DNA of 64,000 nt from Bacillus chungangensis (GTDB taxonomy: Bacteria; Bacillota; Bacilli; Bacillales; Bacillaceae_C): positions 1 through 64,000 of the forward strand of contig NZ_JAUSTT010000025.1 of NCBI RefSeq assembly GCF_030812995.1, read 5' to 3'. A model generated the notes under the pieces. That model did no database searches and was not told where the DNA came from. It worked only from the letters and a program-made list of their open reading frames with translations. Both the position numbers and the translations under genes were made by a program. Below are positions 47,680 to 56,587 of the stretch, one piece after another (position 1 is the first letter of the stretch; each line of letters opens with the position of its first letter).

Positions 47680-49203
47680 TTATACTGGATAGACTGGATG
47701 TTTTCGTGTACTAAAATGAATTTCTTTTGTTTCATATATATTGAAACGTTCTATTAATGTCTTTCGCAAATCATTTGGGGCAATAATTTCATCAACGATC
47801 AACTCGGAGGCAAGTGTAAAAATATCAATATGTGCTTCATATTCTTTTTGCTTATCTTGAATAAAAGCAAGACGCTCTTTAGGATCGTCGATAGCTTGAA
47901 TTTTATTTGAATACACCGCATTAACTGCTGCTTCAGGGCCCATTACCGCAATTTGGGCAGAAGGGAGCGCAATACAACAATCTGGTTCAAATGCGGGACC
48001 AGCCATTGCGTAAAGGCCTGCTCCGTAAGCTTTGCGTACAATGACAGATATTTTTGGAACAGTGGCACTACTCATCGCTGCGATAAACTTCGCGCCGTGA
48101 CGTATAATCCCCGCTCTTTCCACTTTTGTTCCAATCATAAAACCTGGAACATCCGCCAAAAACAGAAGGGGAATATGAAAGGCATCGCATAGTTGAATAA
48201 AGCGAGCACCCTTGTCAGCGGAATCAACAAATAAAACGCCTCCTTTTATTTTAGGCTGATTAGCAATGATACCGACAGCACGGCCGCCAATGCGGGCAAA
48301 ACCAGTAATTAACTCTGGGGCAAAAAGCTTTTTCATTTCGAAGAAGCTATCCTGATCGATCAAAGTCTCGATCCCTTCATACATGTCAAAAGGAGCGTTT
48401 TGATTAGTCGGAATAATTGCTTCCAGCGAACGGCCTTTCTTCGGTTCTAACGCCTCAAGCATTGCTGGCTTCTCCTTATAATTAGCTGGAAAATAAGAGA
48501 GATACTTTTTTGCTTGTATAATTGCCTCTTCTTCGTTACTAACTAAAAGATCTCCACATCCGCTAACCGAACAATGCATGCGAGCTCCGCCCATTTCTTC
48601 TAAACTAACTTTTTCTCCGATTACTTTTTCAGCCATTCTTGGAGATCCAAGGTACATGGAAGCGTTTTTATCAACCATAATGACAATATCACAAAATGCT
48701 GGTATGTATGCACCACCGGCAGCTGAAGGGCCAAATAAGAGACAAACCTGAGGGATCACTCCTGAAAGCTTGACTTGGTTATAAAATATTTTTCCTGCTC
48801 CACGGCGGTTAGGAAACATGTCTAACTGATCTGTAATTCTTGCCCCCGCCGAGTCTACTAAATAGAGAAGCGGCAGTTTTAATCTTTCAGCAGTTTCTTG
48901 CATACGAATCATCTTTTCTACTGTTCTCGCTCCCCAAGATCCAGCTTTTACAGTTGAATCATTTGCAATCACACAAACCTTCTTCTCATTTACTTTTCCA
49001 ATTGCAGTCACAACGCCATCAGCCGGCAAACTCTCGGAATTTGCATTTGCAAACAATCCGTCTTCTTCATATTGGCCATTATCGAAAAGTAATTCAAGCC
49101 GCCTTCTCACGAACATTTTTCCTTGGTTCGCTAACTTATCATGATACTTTTGGGCACCGCCAGCTTTAATAGCTTCGCGACGGTTCTCTAATAATTCTGA
49201 CAT
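47680..49203 (-). CDS. Acyl-CoA carboxylase, carboxyltransferase subunit (YngE-like)
   Basis: This is the carboxyltransferase component of a biotin-dependent acyl-CoA carboxylase (propionyl-, methylcrotonyl- or acetyl-CoA type). The 507 residues contain both crotonase-fold halves, with the oxyanion-hole glycines in GPSAAGGAYIPAFCD (about 157-171) and in the C-terminal half around GAGLYAMAGPAF. The DMFPNRRGAGKIFYNQV stretch resembles methylcrotonyl/YngE-type subunits, but the acyl substrate cannot be settled by eye. An AAGGAGG Shine-Dalgarno precedes the ATG. It follows a biotin carboxylase after 218 nt without a carrier-protein gene. Confidence 0.88.
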   Translation of the reverse strand: MSELLENRREAIKAGGAQKYHDKLANQGKMFVRRRLELLFDNGQYEEDGLFANANSESLPADGVVTAIGKVNEKKVCVIANDSTVKAGSWGARTVEKMIRMQETAERLKLPLLYLVDSAGARITDQLDMFPNRRGAGKIFYNQVKLSGVIPQVCLLFGPSAAGGAYIPAFCDIVIMVDKNASMYLGSPRMAEKVIGEKVSLEEMGGARMHCSVSGCGDLLVSNEEEAIIQAKKYLSYFPANYKEKPAMLEALEPKKGRSLEAIIPTNQNAPFDMYEGIETLIDQDSFFEMKKLFAPELITGFARIGGRAVGIIANQPKIKGGVLFVDSADKGARFIQLCDAFHIPLLFLADVPGFMIGTKVERAGIIRHGAKFIAAMSSATVPKISVIVRKAYGAGLYAMAGPAFEPDCCIALPSAQIAVMGPEAAVNAVYSNKIQAIDDPKERLAFIQDKQKEYEAHIDIFTLASELIVDEIIAPNDLRKTLIERFNIYETKEIHFSTRKHPVYPV

Positions 49204-49421
49204 ATGTGGTACCTCCTTTTATATCTTCCCTTATGCGTCTATCAAAATGGAGAGATTATATGTAAGCACCTCTCATTTATTTACGACGCTTCCCTTTTTA
49301 TGATTAGTGGTCTATCAAAAAGTTGCTTTTACATCGTTCAACACTCGTTCCATCAATAATGACAGAATACTTAAATTTACTGGAGCAGTTTCATTCCGGA
49401 GCATACGATCTGCTTGTTTGT
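49204..49421. other. Gap between biotin carboxylase and carboxyltransferase genes
   Basis: These 218 nt lie where many relatives encode a 70-residue biotin carrier protein. I searched the three minus-strand frames and found no EAMKM-type biotinylation motif and no frame longer than about 30 codons. A short frame with ETAPVNLS is present but has no ribosome site and no family match. Confidence 0.55.
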
Positions 49422-50762
49422 TTATGACCGCTTTTTTATTTGTGCAGTTAAGCTGGTTGTATACGTTCCCTCTGCAAAACAATGATTATAAAGCACTTCC
49501 AAAAGGAAAGGGATATTTGTTTTAATGCCTTCGATTTTTGTAGTCTTCAAAAAATGAATCATTTTGTGCAAACAGTCACTGCGATTTTGTTCATGTATAA
49601 TGCATTTTGCAATCATTGGATCGTAAAATGTTGTGACTTCTGAAGCTGCAGTATATCCGCTGTCAATGCGGCAGCTTGGCACTTCTCCCCATACTAATGT
49701 CTTAATGACTCCAGGCGAAGGATAGAAAGTATGTGGATCTTCAGCATAAATTCGACATTCTAAGGCATGGCCTTTTGGAACAATTTCAGCTTGCGATAAT
49801 GGCAGCTTTTCACCTGCTGCAACTAACAACTGCCATTTTACTAGATCAAGCCCCGTAATCGCCTCTGTAATTGGATGTTCTACCTGAAGGCGAGTATTCA
49901 TTTCTAAAAAATATATATTTTCCTGTTCATCAACAATGAACTCAATCGTTCCTGCATTTTCATACGCAACTGACTTTGCAGCCTCTATTGCAAGCCTATA
50001 CAATTTATCCTGCGTCATGCTTGATAACTGTGGAGAGACTGCTTCTTCCAGCACTTTTTGATTCCTGCGCTGAACGGAGCAGTTACGTTCATAAAGATGA
50101 ACAATATTTCCATATTGATCTCCAAAAATTTGAACCTCTATATGACGGGCGTTTTCGATACATTTCTCAATAAATACGCCATCTGTACCAAAATAAGCTT
50201 TAGCTCGTGCTTTCGTTGAGGAAAAATGTTGATTGAGCGCTTGCTCATTTGCGCAGCGCACCATTCCGACTCCTCCGCCCCCTCCACTCGCTTTAAGCAT
50301 CACTGGATATCCGATTGCTTTTGCAATTTTCTGTGCTTCTTCAAGATGATCCACATCGCCATTGCTGCCGGGTACGACTGGAATTCCCGCTTGCTGCATC
50401 GTTTTTCGTGCTGCAATTTTATCTCCCATTTTTTCGATTGTTTCTGTTAACGGTCCGATAAATTTCAAACCCGCATTTCTAACCTTTTCTGCAAATAAGT
50501 GATTTTCTGATAAAAGTCCATACCCAGGATGGATGCTATCAACTCCTTCTTTCAATGCTAAAGCAATGATTGCATCCATATTTAAATAAGACTGGCTAAC
50601 TGGAGAATCGCCAATTCTATACGCGGCATCCGCGTCATGGACAAAAGGCAGCGATGCATCCGCATCAGAATAGACAGCTACTGTTTCTATATCCATTTTT
50701 TTACACGTCTGAATGATTCTTGAGGCAATTTCTCCTCGATTGGCTATTAACACCTTTTGCAA
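49422..50762 (-). CDS. Biotin carboxylase subunit of acyl-CoA carboxylase
   Basis: This ATP-grasp enzyme carboxylates biotin on a carrier protein. The 446 residues (TTG start, AAAGGGG upstream) show the N-terminal preATP-grasp KVLIANRGEIASRII, the glycine-rich loop GGGGGVGM (about 164), HIEVQIFGDQYGN (about 209), ERNCSVQRRNQKV (about 229) and LEMNTRLQVEHPITE (about 288-302), so all core catalytic residues look present. It ends after the biotin carboxylase domain; there is no fused biotinyl domain. Paired with the downstream carboxyltransferase gene, it interrupts the usual order between ylbP and panE. Confidence 0.92.
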   Translation of the reverse strand: MQKVLIANRGEIASRIIQTCKKMDIETVAVYSDADASLPFVHDADAAYRIGDSPVSQSYLNMDAIIALALKEGVDSIHPGYGLLSENHLFAEKVRNAGLKFIGPLTETIEKMGDKIAARKTMQQAGIPVVPGSNGDVDHLEEAQKIAKAIGYPVMLKASGGGGGVGMVRCANEQALNQHFSSTKARAKAYFGTDGVFIEKCIENARHIEVQIFGDQYGNIVHLYERNCSVQRRNQKVLEEAVSPQLSSMTQDKLYRLAIEAAKSVAYENAGTIEFIVDEQENIYFLEMNTRLQVEHPITEAITGLDLVKWQLLVAAGEKLPLSQAEIVPKGHALECRIYAEDPHTFYPSPGVIKTLVWGEVPSCRIDSGYTAASEVTTFYDPMIAKCIIHEQNRSDCLHKMIHFLKTTKIEGIKTNIPFLLEVLYNHCFAEGTYTTSLTAQIKKRS

Positions 50763-51070
50763 GTTAAAACCCCTTTCTGATTGAATTTTCTTCCACTCTT
50801 CTATGAATAATTTCTACAAAAAAACTAAAAATCCTCCTAAAAATGCAACCGCTTTCTTCTTTACGTAGAGATATTTTTTATAGTTTAGTATATAATCATG
50901 TTAGGAAATCACTTTAAGTGATTCTTTTCATCCGCAACCTATTCTTCACCGTTCTCTCCAACTCCTTGTAGGGGAATGGGAGAAACGACTTTGAACATTC
51001 ACCTGCATGAAACAAAATCCTGAAGGGGATAAGGACAAAAATTAGCGTAATGTAAAGGGGGCTTTTTTTC
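50763..51070. other. Divergent intergenic region, biotin carboxylase / ylbP
   Basis: These 308 nt separate the minus-strand biotin carboxylase from plus-strand ylbP. A plus-strand TATAAT at 50891-50896 with only a weak -35 and a short palindrome (AATCACTTTAAGTGATT, 50907-50923) just after it could form the ylbP promoter and an operator. No gene is visible. Confidence 0.4.
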
Positions 51071-51550
51071 ATGCCTATGAAAGTGGAAAAATTAAAAATC
51101 AATTACAAAACGTTAGAGGAATTTAAAAAATTTAAAGAGTATGGTGCACAAGAACTTTCAATGCTTGAAGATTTACAAATGAATATGATCGAAGATGATT
51201 CTGACTCGCCTTTTTATGGCATCTACTATGGCGATAAGCTTGTAGCAAGAATGAGCCTTTATCAACGAGATGCCAAATATGATTTATATTTCGATCCACC
51301 GCAAAATTACTTAGAACTATGGAAACTAGAAGTACTTCCAGAGTATCGTAGAAAACATTATGGAAAAACCCTAGTTGAATTCGCCAAAAAGTTTGAATTG
51401 CCAATCAAAACAAATCCACGCTTAAAATCAGACGAATTCTGGAGTAAAATGGGTTTTCAGCCAGTGACATATGACATGCAGCGTGATCTTGGAGAAAACC
51501 CTTTAGTTTGGTATCCAGAAGGCGTTAGTGAACAAGCATTAAAGGAATAA
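51071..51550 (+). CDS. ylbP: GNAT-family N-acetyltransferase YlbP
   Basis: This predicted acyl-CoA-dependent N-acetyltransferase of unknown substrate has 159 residues. The GNAT fold is visible from about residue 40; the acetyl-CoA binding loop lies in LEVLPEYRRKHYGKTLVEFA (about 90-109). An AAAGGGGG Shine-Dalgarno precedes the ATG. It is conserved next to ylbO (gerR) in Bacillus and is convergent with it here. Confidence 0.92.
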   Translation: MPMKVEKLKINYKTLEEFKKFKEYGAQELSMLEDLQMNMIEDDSDSPFYGIYYGDKLVARMSLYQRDAKYDLYFDPPQNYLELWKLEVLPEYRRKHYGKTLVEFAKKFELPIKTNPRLKSDEFWSKMGFQPVTYDMQRDLGENPLVWYPEGVSEQALKE

Positions 51551-51632
51551 TGAAAATGAATGAACAATAAGATCAACCAACTGGTAAATTACTTATTATG
51601 AAAGAAACAAGATCGAAATCCTATTTTTTCTT

Positions 51633-51660
51633 CCTTCAGCGGAGAACACTCCACTGAAGG
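51633..51660. terminator. Hairpin between convergent ylbP and gerR
   Basis: The 12-nt arms CCTTCAGCGGAG and CTCCACTGAAGG pair with one mismatch around an AACA loop. Neither side has a clear T-run, so termination strength is doubtful; position between convergent genes suggests a shared stop. Confidence 0.45.
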
Positions 51661-51663
51661 AAA

Positions 51664-52263
51664 CTACTTTTCTATACGTTGTAAATTTCCGTTTTTATCC
51701 ATTTGAAAACGAATCTTATCTTGATGCTCCTCCTCTTCTAGCATTGCTAACTTTCTCGCCTTATCAAGAATAATTAACAAAGAAGAGTGGTCTTCAACTA
51801 ATGTTCTGTAATCATGCTTATATTTTTCACAACTTGCTTCCATTTGCTTTACCGTTTCATTTAATGTTTCGACTTTCTTTTTTAAAGCCTTGTTTTGTTC
51901 GTACAAATATTCTTTCTCATCTTTCAAGCTGCTTAAATATTGAAATACCTCCGACAATGTCCATTGCTGCTTATCATTGTTAACCTCTGTTTCTACTTGT
52001 TTTACAATCCTATTAGAATCTTCTTCATTTTTCTTTAAGCTGTTCTTTCGTTGTTTTTTTGCTAGCTCAATCCCTGCTTTATACTGCTTTCTTACATATG
52101 AATTCCAGCGAAATCCACAAGCTGCAGCCGTTCGATTGACTTTTTTCCCAACTTTCTCAAACGCCTGAAGCTGTGTTCCACCTTCTCTAATATGTTTCAG
52201 AACAGTATCTGCTAACATCAAGTCTTCATCTTCTGTCCATGCATCTTGACGAGTAGAAGTCAC
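51664..52263 (-). CDS. gerR: RsfA-family sporulation regulator (GerR/YlbO-like)
   Basis: This predicted DNA-binding regulator of the RsfA/YlbO family acts in the B. subtilis mother cell under sigma-E. The start is a GTG with GGAGGG upstream, giving 199 residues. The N-terminal Myb/SANT-like domain (about 6-60) has [18 protein letters not shown] and [14 protein letters not shown]; the rest is a coiled coil (about 110-185). GerR and RsfA are paralogues, but the position between rpmF and ylbP supports GerR. Confidence 0.9.
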   Translation of the reverse strand: MTSTRQDAWTEDEDLMLADTVLKHIREGGTQLQAFEKVGKKVNRTAAACGFRWNSYVRKQYKAGIELAKKQRKNSLKKNEEDSNRIVKQVETEVNNDKQQWTLSEVFQYLSSLKDEKEYLYEQNKALKKKVETLNETVKQMEASCEKYKHDYRTLVEDHSSLLIILDKARKLAMLEEEEHQDKIRFQMDKNGNLQRIEK

Positions 52264-52370
52264 ATCTATCCCTCCTGCCGTTTTAGCTCACCTTCACTGT
52301 TTGCTTGAAATTTCCCTTTATACAGCGTATGCGATTGCTAGAAGAGATAGGACTATATCTTACAAACTAA

Positions 52371-52402
52371 AAAAAATCGTGAAGATGGTTCCTTCACGAT
52401 TT
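52371..52402 (-). terminator. Terminator of ylbN-rpmF
   Basis: A perfect 11-bp stem AAATCGTGAAG/CTTCACGATTT with a 7-nt loop is followed on the minus strand by eight T. It lies about 50 nt after the rpmF stop. Confidence 0.88.
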
Positions 52403-52453
52403 TACAAGCTTCAAAGCATAAATGAATTGCTAATATTGCATCCCATGCTTCTC

Positions 52454-52627
52454 TTAATTATTTACAACTTCTTTGCCTTTATATGTTCCACATGCTTTGC
52501 AAATGCGATGTGCTAACTTCATTTCTCCACAATGAGAACATTCTACCATACCTGGCACTTGCAGTTTAAAATGAGTACGGCGTTTTCTTTTTACTGTTTT
52601 TGATGTTCTTCTTTTAGGTACAGCCAT
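52454..52627 (-). CDS. rpmF: 50S ribosomal protein L32
   Basis: This is a ribosomal large-subunit protein of 57 residues from the ATG at 52627 (AAGGAGG upstream, start [10 protein letters not shown]). It has a strongly basic N terminus and a zinc ribbon with four cysteines (CSHCG, CKACG), so this is the zinc-containing form. It is co-transcribed with ylbN, a conserved pairing (yceD-rpmF). Confidence 0.98.
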   Translation of the reverse strand: MAVPKRRTSKTVKRKRRTHFKLQVPGMVECSHCGEMKLAHRICKACGTYKGKEVVNN

Positions 52628-52662
52628 TCTACCCACCTCCTTAAAACATTCAATAAGTTTCT

Positions 52663-53202
52663 TTATTCTTTGTTTTTAGAAAAGAAATCGGCTAACCCTG
52701 CTAATCGCGGATCAACTTTTTCTTCATTCTGCTCTTGTCCATTGATTTGATCTTCTGTAAGAACCTTCCAATCATGTCCTGATGGAAGTGTAGAAGCGTT
52801 TTTAGCTTGTTCGCTAAACACTTGCATTGGAACTTCTAAAAGAAGCAACTCTTCAATGATAGGGATAAGATCAATAACATCCCCATTTATAAGATGATAT
52901 CCTGCTTCAGTATTCTCTATCTCATCCATAGGTTGAAGTAAGAATACTTCCATTGTTTCAACCTCAATCGGATAGCGGACGTCTTCTAAAGTACGTGCGC
53001 AAGGCAAGACGAAATAACCGTTTAGTTGCAAGTAACATGTTATCTTTTGCTCGTTCACATTTATTTTGCCTTTTACATGGATTGGTGAAAGATCTCGGAT
53101 ATCTGGGTGTCGTTTCTGAAGGCTTTCTGTTATATTGATTTCTTCATCGATTTCCAGTTCTCTATCTTGCAATTTTTTTAATTGAATGATGGACCATTTC
53201 AA
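52663..53202 (-). CDS. ylbN: YceD-family (DUF177) protein YlbN
   Basis: YceD/DUF177 proteins are linked to 23S rRNA maturation or ribosome assembly in several organisms and are encoded with rpmF. The TTG at 53202, with GAGGTG 6 nt upstream, gives 179 residues starting [11 protein letters not shown], the family N terminus. The conserved [15 protein letters not shown] (about 65-79) and the [11 protein letters not shown] segment near the C terminus are present. A perfect sigma-A promoter lies 28 nt upstream. Confidence 0.93.
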   Translation of the reverse strand: MKWSIIQLKKLQDRELEIDEEINITESLQKRHPDIRDLSPIHVKGKINVNEQKITCYLQLNGYFVLPCARTLEDVRYPIEVETMEVFLLQPMDEIENTEAGYHLINGDVIDLIPIIEELLLLEVPMQVFSEQAKNASTLPSGHDWKVLTEDQINGQEQNEEKVDPRLAGLADFFSKNKE

Positions 53203-53229
53203 TACTATCACCTCAAAGCAACAAAAGTA

Positions 53230-53258
53230 ATTATAGACTTCATCCCACCATTTGTCAA
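53230..53258 (-). promoter_or_regulatory. Consensus sigma-A promoter of ylbN-rpmF
   Basis: Minus strand TTGACA (53253-53258), a 17-bp spacer, then TATAAT (53230-53235). All twelve consensus bases and the optimal spacing are present, as fits a ribosomal-protein operon. Confidence 0.92.
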
Positions 53259-53414
53259 TATTATTTCTTTACATTCAAACCTCGGTTTGTCTTATTATGA
53301 TGTTTCAGAGCACAACATGTACGAAAGTGAGACTTCTAACGGTAGGAGCTTTCAATCATTTCGTGATGTCATCGAAAAAGAATAAGCATTTTTTATTCGT
53401 ACATGCTGATTAAT

Positions 53415-53575
53415 AAAGTGAAACTTCCGTGAGTGGGGGTTTTCTCTCATCCCCCACTCATGGTTAGTTGAACCAATCGGACATTTGACTTTCAGTTATC
53501 CCCCACCTATACTTCTTCGATCCCTCTTACTCCCCGAGGTGGGGGTCTTACTGCCAGTTAGATGTGGGAGAAACT
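53415..53575. repeat. Intergenic hairpin repeat, copy B (most complete)
   Basis: The copy contains a perfect 9-bp stem GAGTGGGGG/CCCCCACTC (53431-53439 with 53451-53459), then AATCGGACATTTGAC, then a second 9-bp stem CCCCCACCT/AGGTGGGGG (53500-53508 with 53537-53545), then CTGCCAGTTAGATGTGGGAG. Block order matches copy A at 47.5 kb. It has no open frame. The compensated GC-rich stems in an AT-rich genome argue for structure, as an RNA, a transposable-element end or a miniature element. Confidence 0.65.
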
Positions 53576-54260
53576 TTCTTATCCTGCCGGAATAGAAATG
53601 ACATGTGAAAGAAATTCACTTCTGCAACCATCACTCAAATCTAGAAAAATCTAGATTACTTCGACTCCATAAAAAGTAGGGATAAGGATCTTCACTTGCC
53701 ATATATGTGGGAGAAAAAGCATTCCTTACTAGCATCCCCAGAAAGGAAAAAACCATCGCTAGTTTTCTCTATATTCCTAAATAAAGGGACAATTCGTTTA
53801 TTTTTTGATAGTGATCGTATAGGATCTCAAGCTAAAAACCAATGCAACCGAAAAAGAAAAGTCACTTTCTCTTCATGCATTATATTGCTTTCAAAGCGTT
53901 CTTGCTATCTCAGCTAAAACAAAGCGCCATCAAGAAAGAAGAACGCTTTTCTTCGTGTGTTCTAAGACAAGAAGTTCAAGGCCTAGCTATTAGACACATT
54001 TGACTTTCAGTTAGACTGCGGTCATTTCTTTGGTTTGCTAGTTAGATGTACGATATATGATGTTGTGATATGATATAGTGAAATCTCCCTCCCCATCTCT
54101 TAAAAAATGTGCATACAGCATCTAGAGTGAAACCTACTGAGCAATTCACATGCTTACATCATGAAAATGTTGCTCATGTACTAGAAGCGCATATCCTGAC
54201 CATTTAAAAGCGACGACAAATTCAAGTACGTTTGAATACGATGATAAGGAGGAATAGCAC
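53576..54260. other. Decayed sequence and repeat copy C upstream of ylbM
   Basis: With the repeat before it, this makes an unusually long non-coding stretch (more than 1 kb) in a dense region. It has short frames without ribosome sites. At about 53940-54052 a degenerate third copy of the repeat is recognisable (CGCTTTTCTTCGTG, ACACATTTGACTTTCAGTTA, GTTAGATGTA), with the GC-rich stems lost. The ylbM promoter is expected near the right end; TTAGATG-rich DNA there gives no clear -10/-35. Confidence 0.5.
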
Positions 54261-55481
54261 ATGAGAAGTGTTGGACTTATAGTTGAATATAATCCTTTCC
54301 ATAACGGACACCTCTACCACCTGCAGCGAGCGGCACAACAAACTGGTGCAGAGGTCGTTATCGCTGTGATGAGCGGTCACTTTTTACAACGCGGCGAGCC
54401 AGCTCTCACATCCAAATGGTCGCGAACTAAAATGGCATTGTTAGCAGGGGTTGATTTAGTTGTTGAGCTTCCATATGCTTTTGCCGTTCAAAAAGCAGAG
54501 ACATTTGCTTTTGGTGCTATTTCTATTTTAGATGCTTTAAAAAGTGATGGTTTTTGTTTTGGTAGTGAATCTGGAAAAGTAAAGGCATTTATGCGTACAT
54601 ACGAAACCATAACCAAACATAAGCAAGATTATGATGCTGCGATCCGTACTGCAATTAAAAAAGGGATGAGCTACCCTGCCGCTCTTTCTCAAGCATTTTT
54701 GTCTTTAGGACAAACGGAACAATTAGTAGATTTGTCTCAGCCAAATAATATACTTGGCTATCATTACATTGAAGCCGCCATGGAAATAAACAGCAACATG
54801 AAGGCGGTTACGATTGAACGCAAAAATGCAGGATACCATGACGAAACCTTAACAACTGAACAAATTGCCAGTGCGACAGCTATTAGGAAAGCGCTCGTCG
54901 AAACTGGAGAGCTGACTTCGATTATGAACTATGTCCCCGCAACAACTTATGAAGAACTGCACCACTATCTCGATACTTATAAACAGTACTCAAATTGGGA
55001 ACATTATTGGCCATTTTTACAATATCGACTATTGCACATGACAGAAGAAGAGACTGCAGCAATATATGAAGTGGAAGAAGGACTAGAATATCGCCTAATA
55101 AAAATAGCGGCTGAGGCAAACAGCTTTCAATCTTTCATGAGTAAATTAAAAACAAAACGCTATACTTGGACAAGACTGCAGCGAATGTGTGTACATATTT
55201 TAACAAATACAACAAAGACTGCGATGGCAGAACATGCAAAAGAAATCAAGTATCTTCGGCTGTTGGGGATGAGTCAAAAGGGAAGAGCATATTTACAGCA
55301 AATAAAGAAAAAACTCAACATTCCGCTTATCTCCAAGCTTTCCGCTTTCCCTAAAGAGAAAATTTCTCTCGACATTCATGCATCTTCTATATTTGCCCAA
55401 GGTTATCAAGAACCAGCACGGATGCGATTAAGACGCTTAGAATACGAACAGCCTCCGCTTTTTGTATCTCGCAATGTATGA
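54261..55481 (+). CDS. tmcAL: tRNA(Met) cytidine acetate ligase (TmcAL, YlbM)
   Basis: This enzyme makes N4-acetylcytidine at the wobble position of elongator tRNA-Met from acetate and ATP. The 406 residues begin with the nucleotidyltransferase fold: GLIVEYNPFHNGHLYHL holds the HxGH motif (residues 14-17), and VIAVMSGHFLQRGEPAL follows. The C-terminal part is helical. An AAGGAGG Shine-Dalgarno precedes the ATG. It is on the plus strand, divergent from ylbN across the long gap and convergent with ylbL. Confidence 0.95.
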   Translation: MRSVGLIVEYNPFHNGHLYHLQRAAQQTGAEVVIAVMSGHFLQRGEPALTSKWSRTKMALLAGVDLVVELPYAFAVQKAETFAFGAISILDALKSDGFCFGSESGKVKAFMRTYETITKHKQDYDAAIRTAIKKGMSYPAALSQAFLSLGQTEQLVDLSQPNNILGYHYIEAAMEINSNMKAVTIERKNAGYHDETLTTEQIASATAIRKALVETGELTSIMNYVPATTYEELHHYLDTYKQYSNWEHYWPFLQYRLLHMTEEETAAIYEVEEGLEYRLIKIAAEANSFQSFMSKLKTKRYTWTRLQRMCVHILTNTTKTAMAEHAKEIKYLRLLGMSQKGRAYLQQIKKKLNIPLISKLSAFPKEKISLDIHASSIFAQGYQEPARMRLRRLEYEQPPLFVSRNV

Positions 55482-55494
55482 TGGATGCTAAAGG

Positions 55495-55525
55495 AAAAAG
55501 CCAGTGTCTTTTCACTGGCTTTTTC
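55495..55525. terminator. Bidirectional terminator between ylbM and ylbL
   Basis: The stem AAAGCCAGTG/CACTGGCTTT with loop TCTTTT has T-runs on both strands. It lies between two convergent genes and can serve both. Confidence 0.9.
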
Positions 55526-55534
55526 TTAAACGCA

Positions 55535-56587
55535 CTAGGATTTATTTTTATCTAAACTTCCTAAAAAGAGAAGCGCATCATCAAAAGTTTTTACAGGTAC
55601 AATCTTCATATTTGTTCCAATATCTTCAGCAGTCTTCTTCGCTTCCTCATAATTTGTTAAGACATCAGGATGATCTTTCCATTCATCCGGAATTTCATCA
55701 TCAGGGGCAAAAAATAAATCTGCACCAGCACGATGCGCTGCCACAACTTTTTGATCAATGCCGCCAATTCTGCCGACTTCTCCGTTTGGAGAAATCGTTC
55801 CTGTTCCTGCAATAAAATAACCGTGTGTAATATCTTCTTCTGTTAATTGATTGTATATTTCGAGGCTAAACATGAGACCCGCAGAAGGTCCCCCGATGCC
55901 CTCTGTATCAACATGAATTGCTGGATCAGTATGCATCTCACGATCATCTACTAACTGTACTCCTATTCCAACTTTGTCACTCGTATCGTCAAAAGCAGCA
56001 ACTGCTATTTCCTTGGTCATTTCTTTATCATTACGCAAAAATGTAATGCGAACGATATCATCTGCTTGTTTTTTTCCAACATAATCGATAAATTCTTGCG
56101 AGGCACTAAACTGATGACCATCCACCTTTATAATTCGATCTCCTGCTTTTAGCACCTTCGACGCAGGCATACCGTCTACTATTTTTAATACATATACTCC
56201 CTTATAATCAAAACGCACCTCTTTGTTTGCTTTTTCATAAGCAACTTGAACAGCATGATGCTTAGAGTTTTCCATATAATATAGTTGCCGCACGTTATAT
56301 TCCTCTTCTGACTCCCCCTCTAAGCGCAAATCTTTTGTTGTTAGAATTTCTTCGTATTTATTGAAATGGGCTAACGCATACGTATAGAGATTCGCCTTTC
56401 CAATTTGCACTGTTGTCAGCATAAATGTCCCTGCTTCTCCTGTATTACCGCCTTCCACCTCAATCATCGGTTGTAATTCACGAGCAACTCCAGGCTTCTG
56501 TACAAAGTAAGGCAAGCGGTAAAATGATACAAGGACTAAAATAAACATAATGAGGAGTAGTCTGCGAAATAATTTGTTACGTTGCAT
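55535..56587 (-). CDS. ylbL: PDZ / Lon-type membrane-anchored serine protease YlbL
   Basis: This is a membrane-bound protease of the S16-like family with a Ser-Lys dyad, linked to DNA-damage and checkpoint-protein turnover in B. subtilis. The ATG at 56587 (AAGGAG upstream) gives 350 residues: an N-terminal anchor (about 7-25), a PDZ domain (about 115-195, GMPASKVLKAGDRIIKVDG), and the C-terminal catalytic domain with serine in GIGGPSAGLMFSLE (about 235) and lysine in GIDQKVVAA (about 278). It overlaps the end of ylbK by 11 nt. Confidence 0.93.
   Translation of the reverse strand: MQRNKLFRRLLLIMFILVLVSFYRLPYFVQKPGVARELQPMIEVEGGNTGEAGTFMLTTVQIGKANLYTYALAHFNKYEEILTTKDLRLEGESEEEYNVRQLYYMENSKHHAVQVAYEKANKEVRFDYKGVYVLKIVDGMPASKVLKAGDRIIKVDGHQFSASQEFIDYVGKKQADDIVRITFLRNDKEMTKEIAVAAFDDTSDKVGIGVQLVDDREMHTDPAIHVDTEGIGGPSAGLMFSLEIYNQLTEEDITHGYFIAGTGTISPNGEVGRIGGIDQKVVAAHRAGADLFFAPDDEIPDEWKDHPDVLTNYEEAKKTAEDIGTNMKIVPVKTFDDALLFLGSLDKNKS

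Noticed and set aside
49204-49421. Possible biotin carrier protein or extension of the biotin carboxylase
   Set aside because: No EAMKM-like motif in any frame; the short ETAPVNLS frame is about 30 codons with no ribosome site.
53696-53917. 73-codon plus-strand open frame upstream of ylbM
   Set aside because: No ribosome site, no recognisable family, and it lies in decayed repeat-bearing sequence; codon pattern is not convincing.
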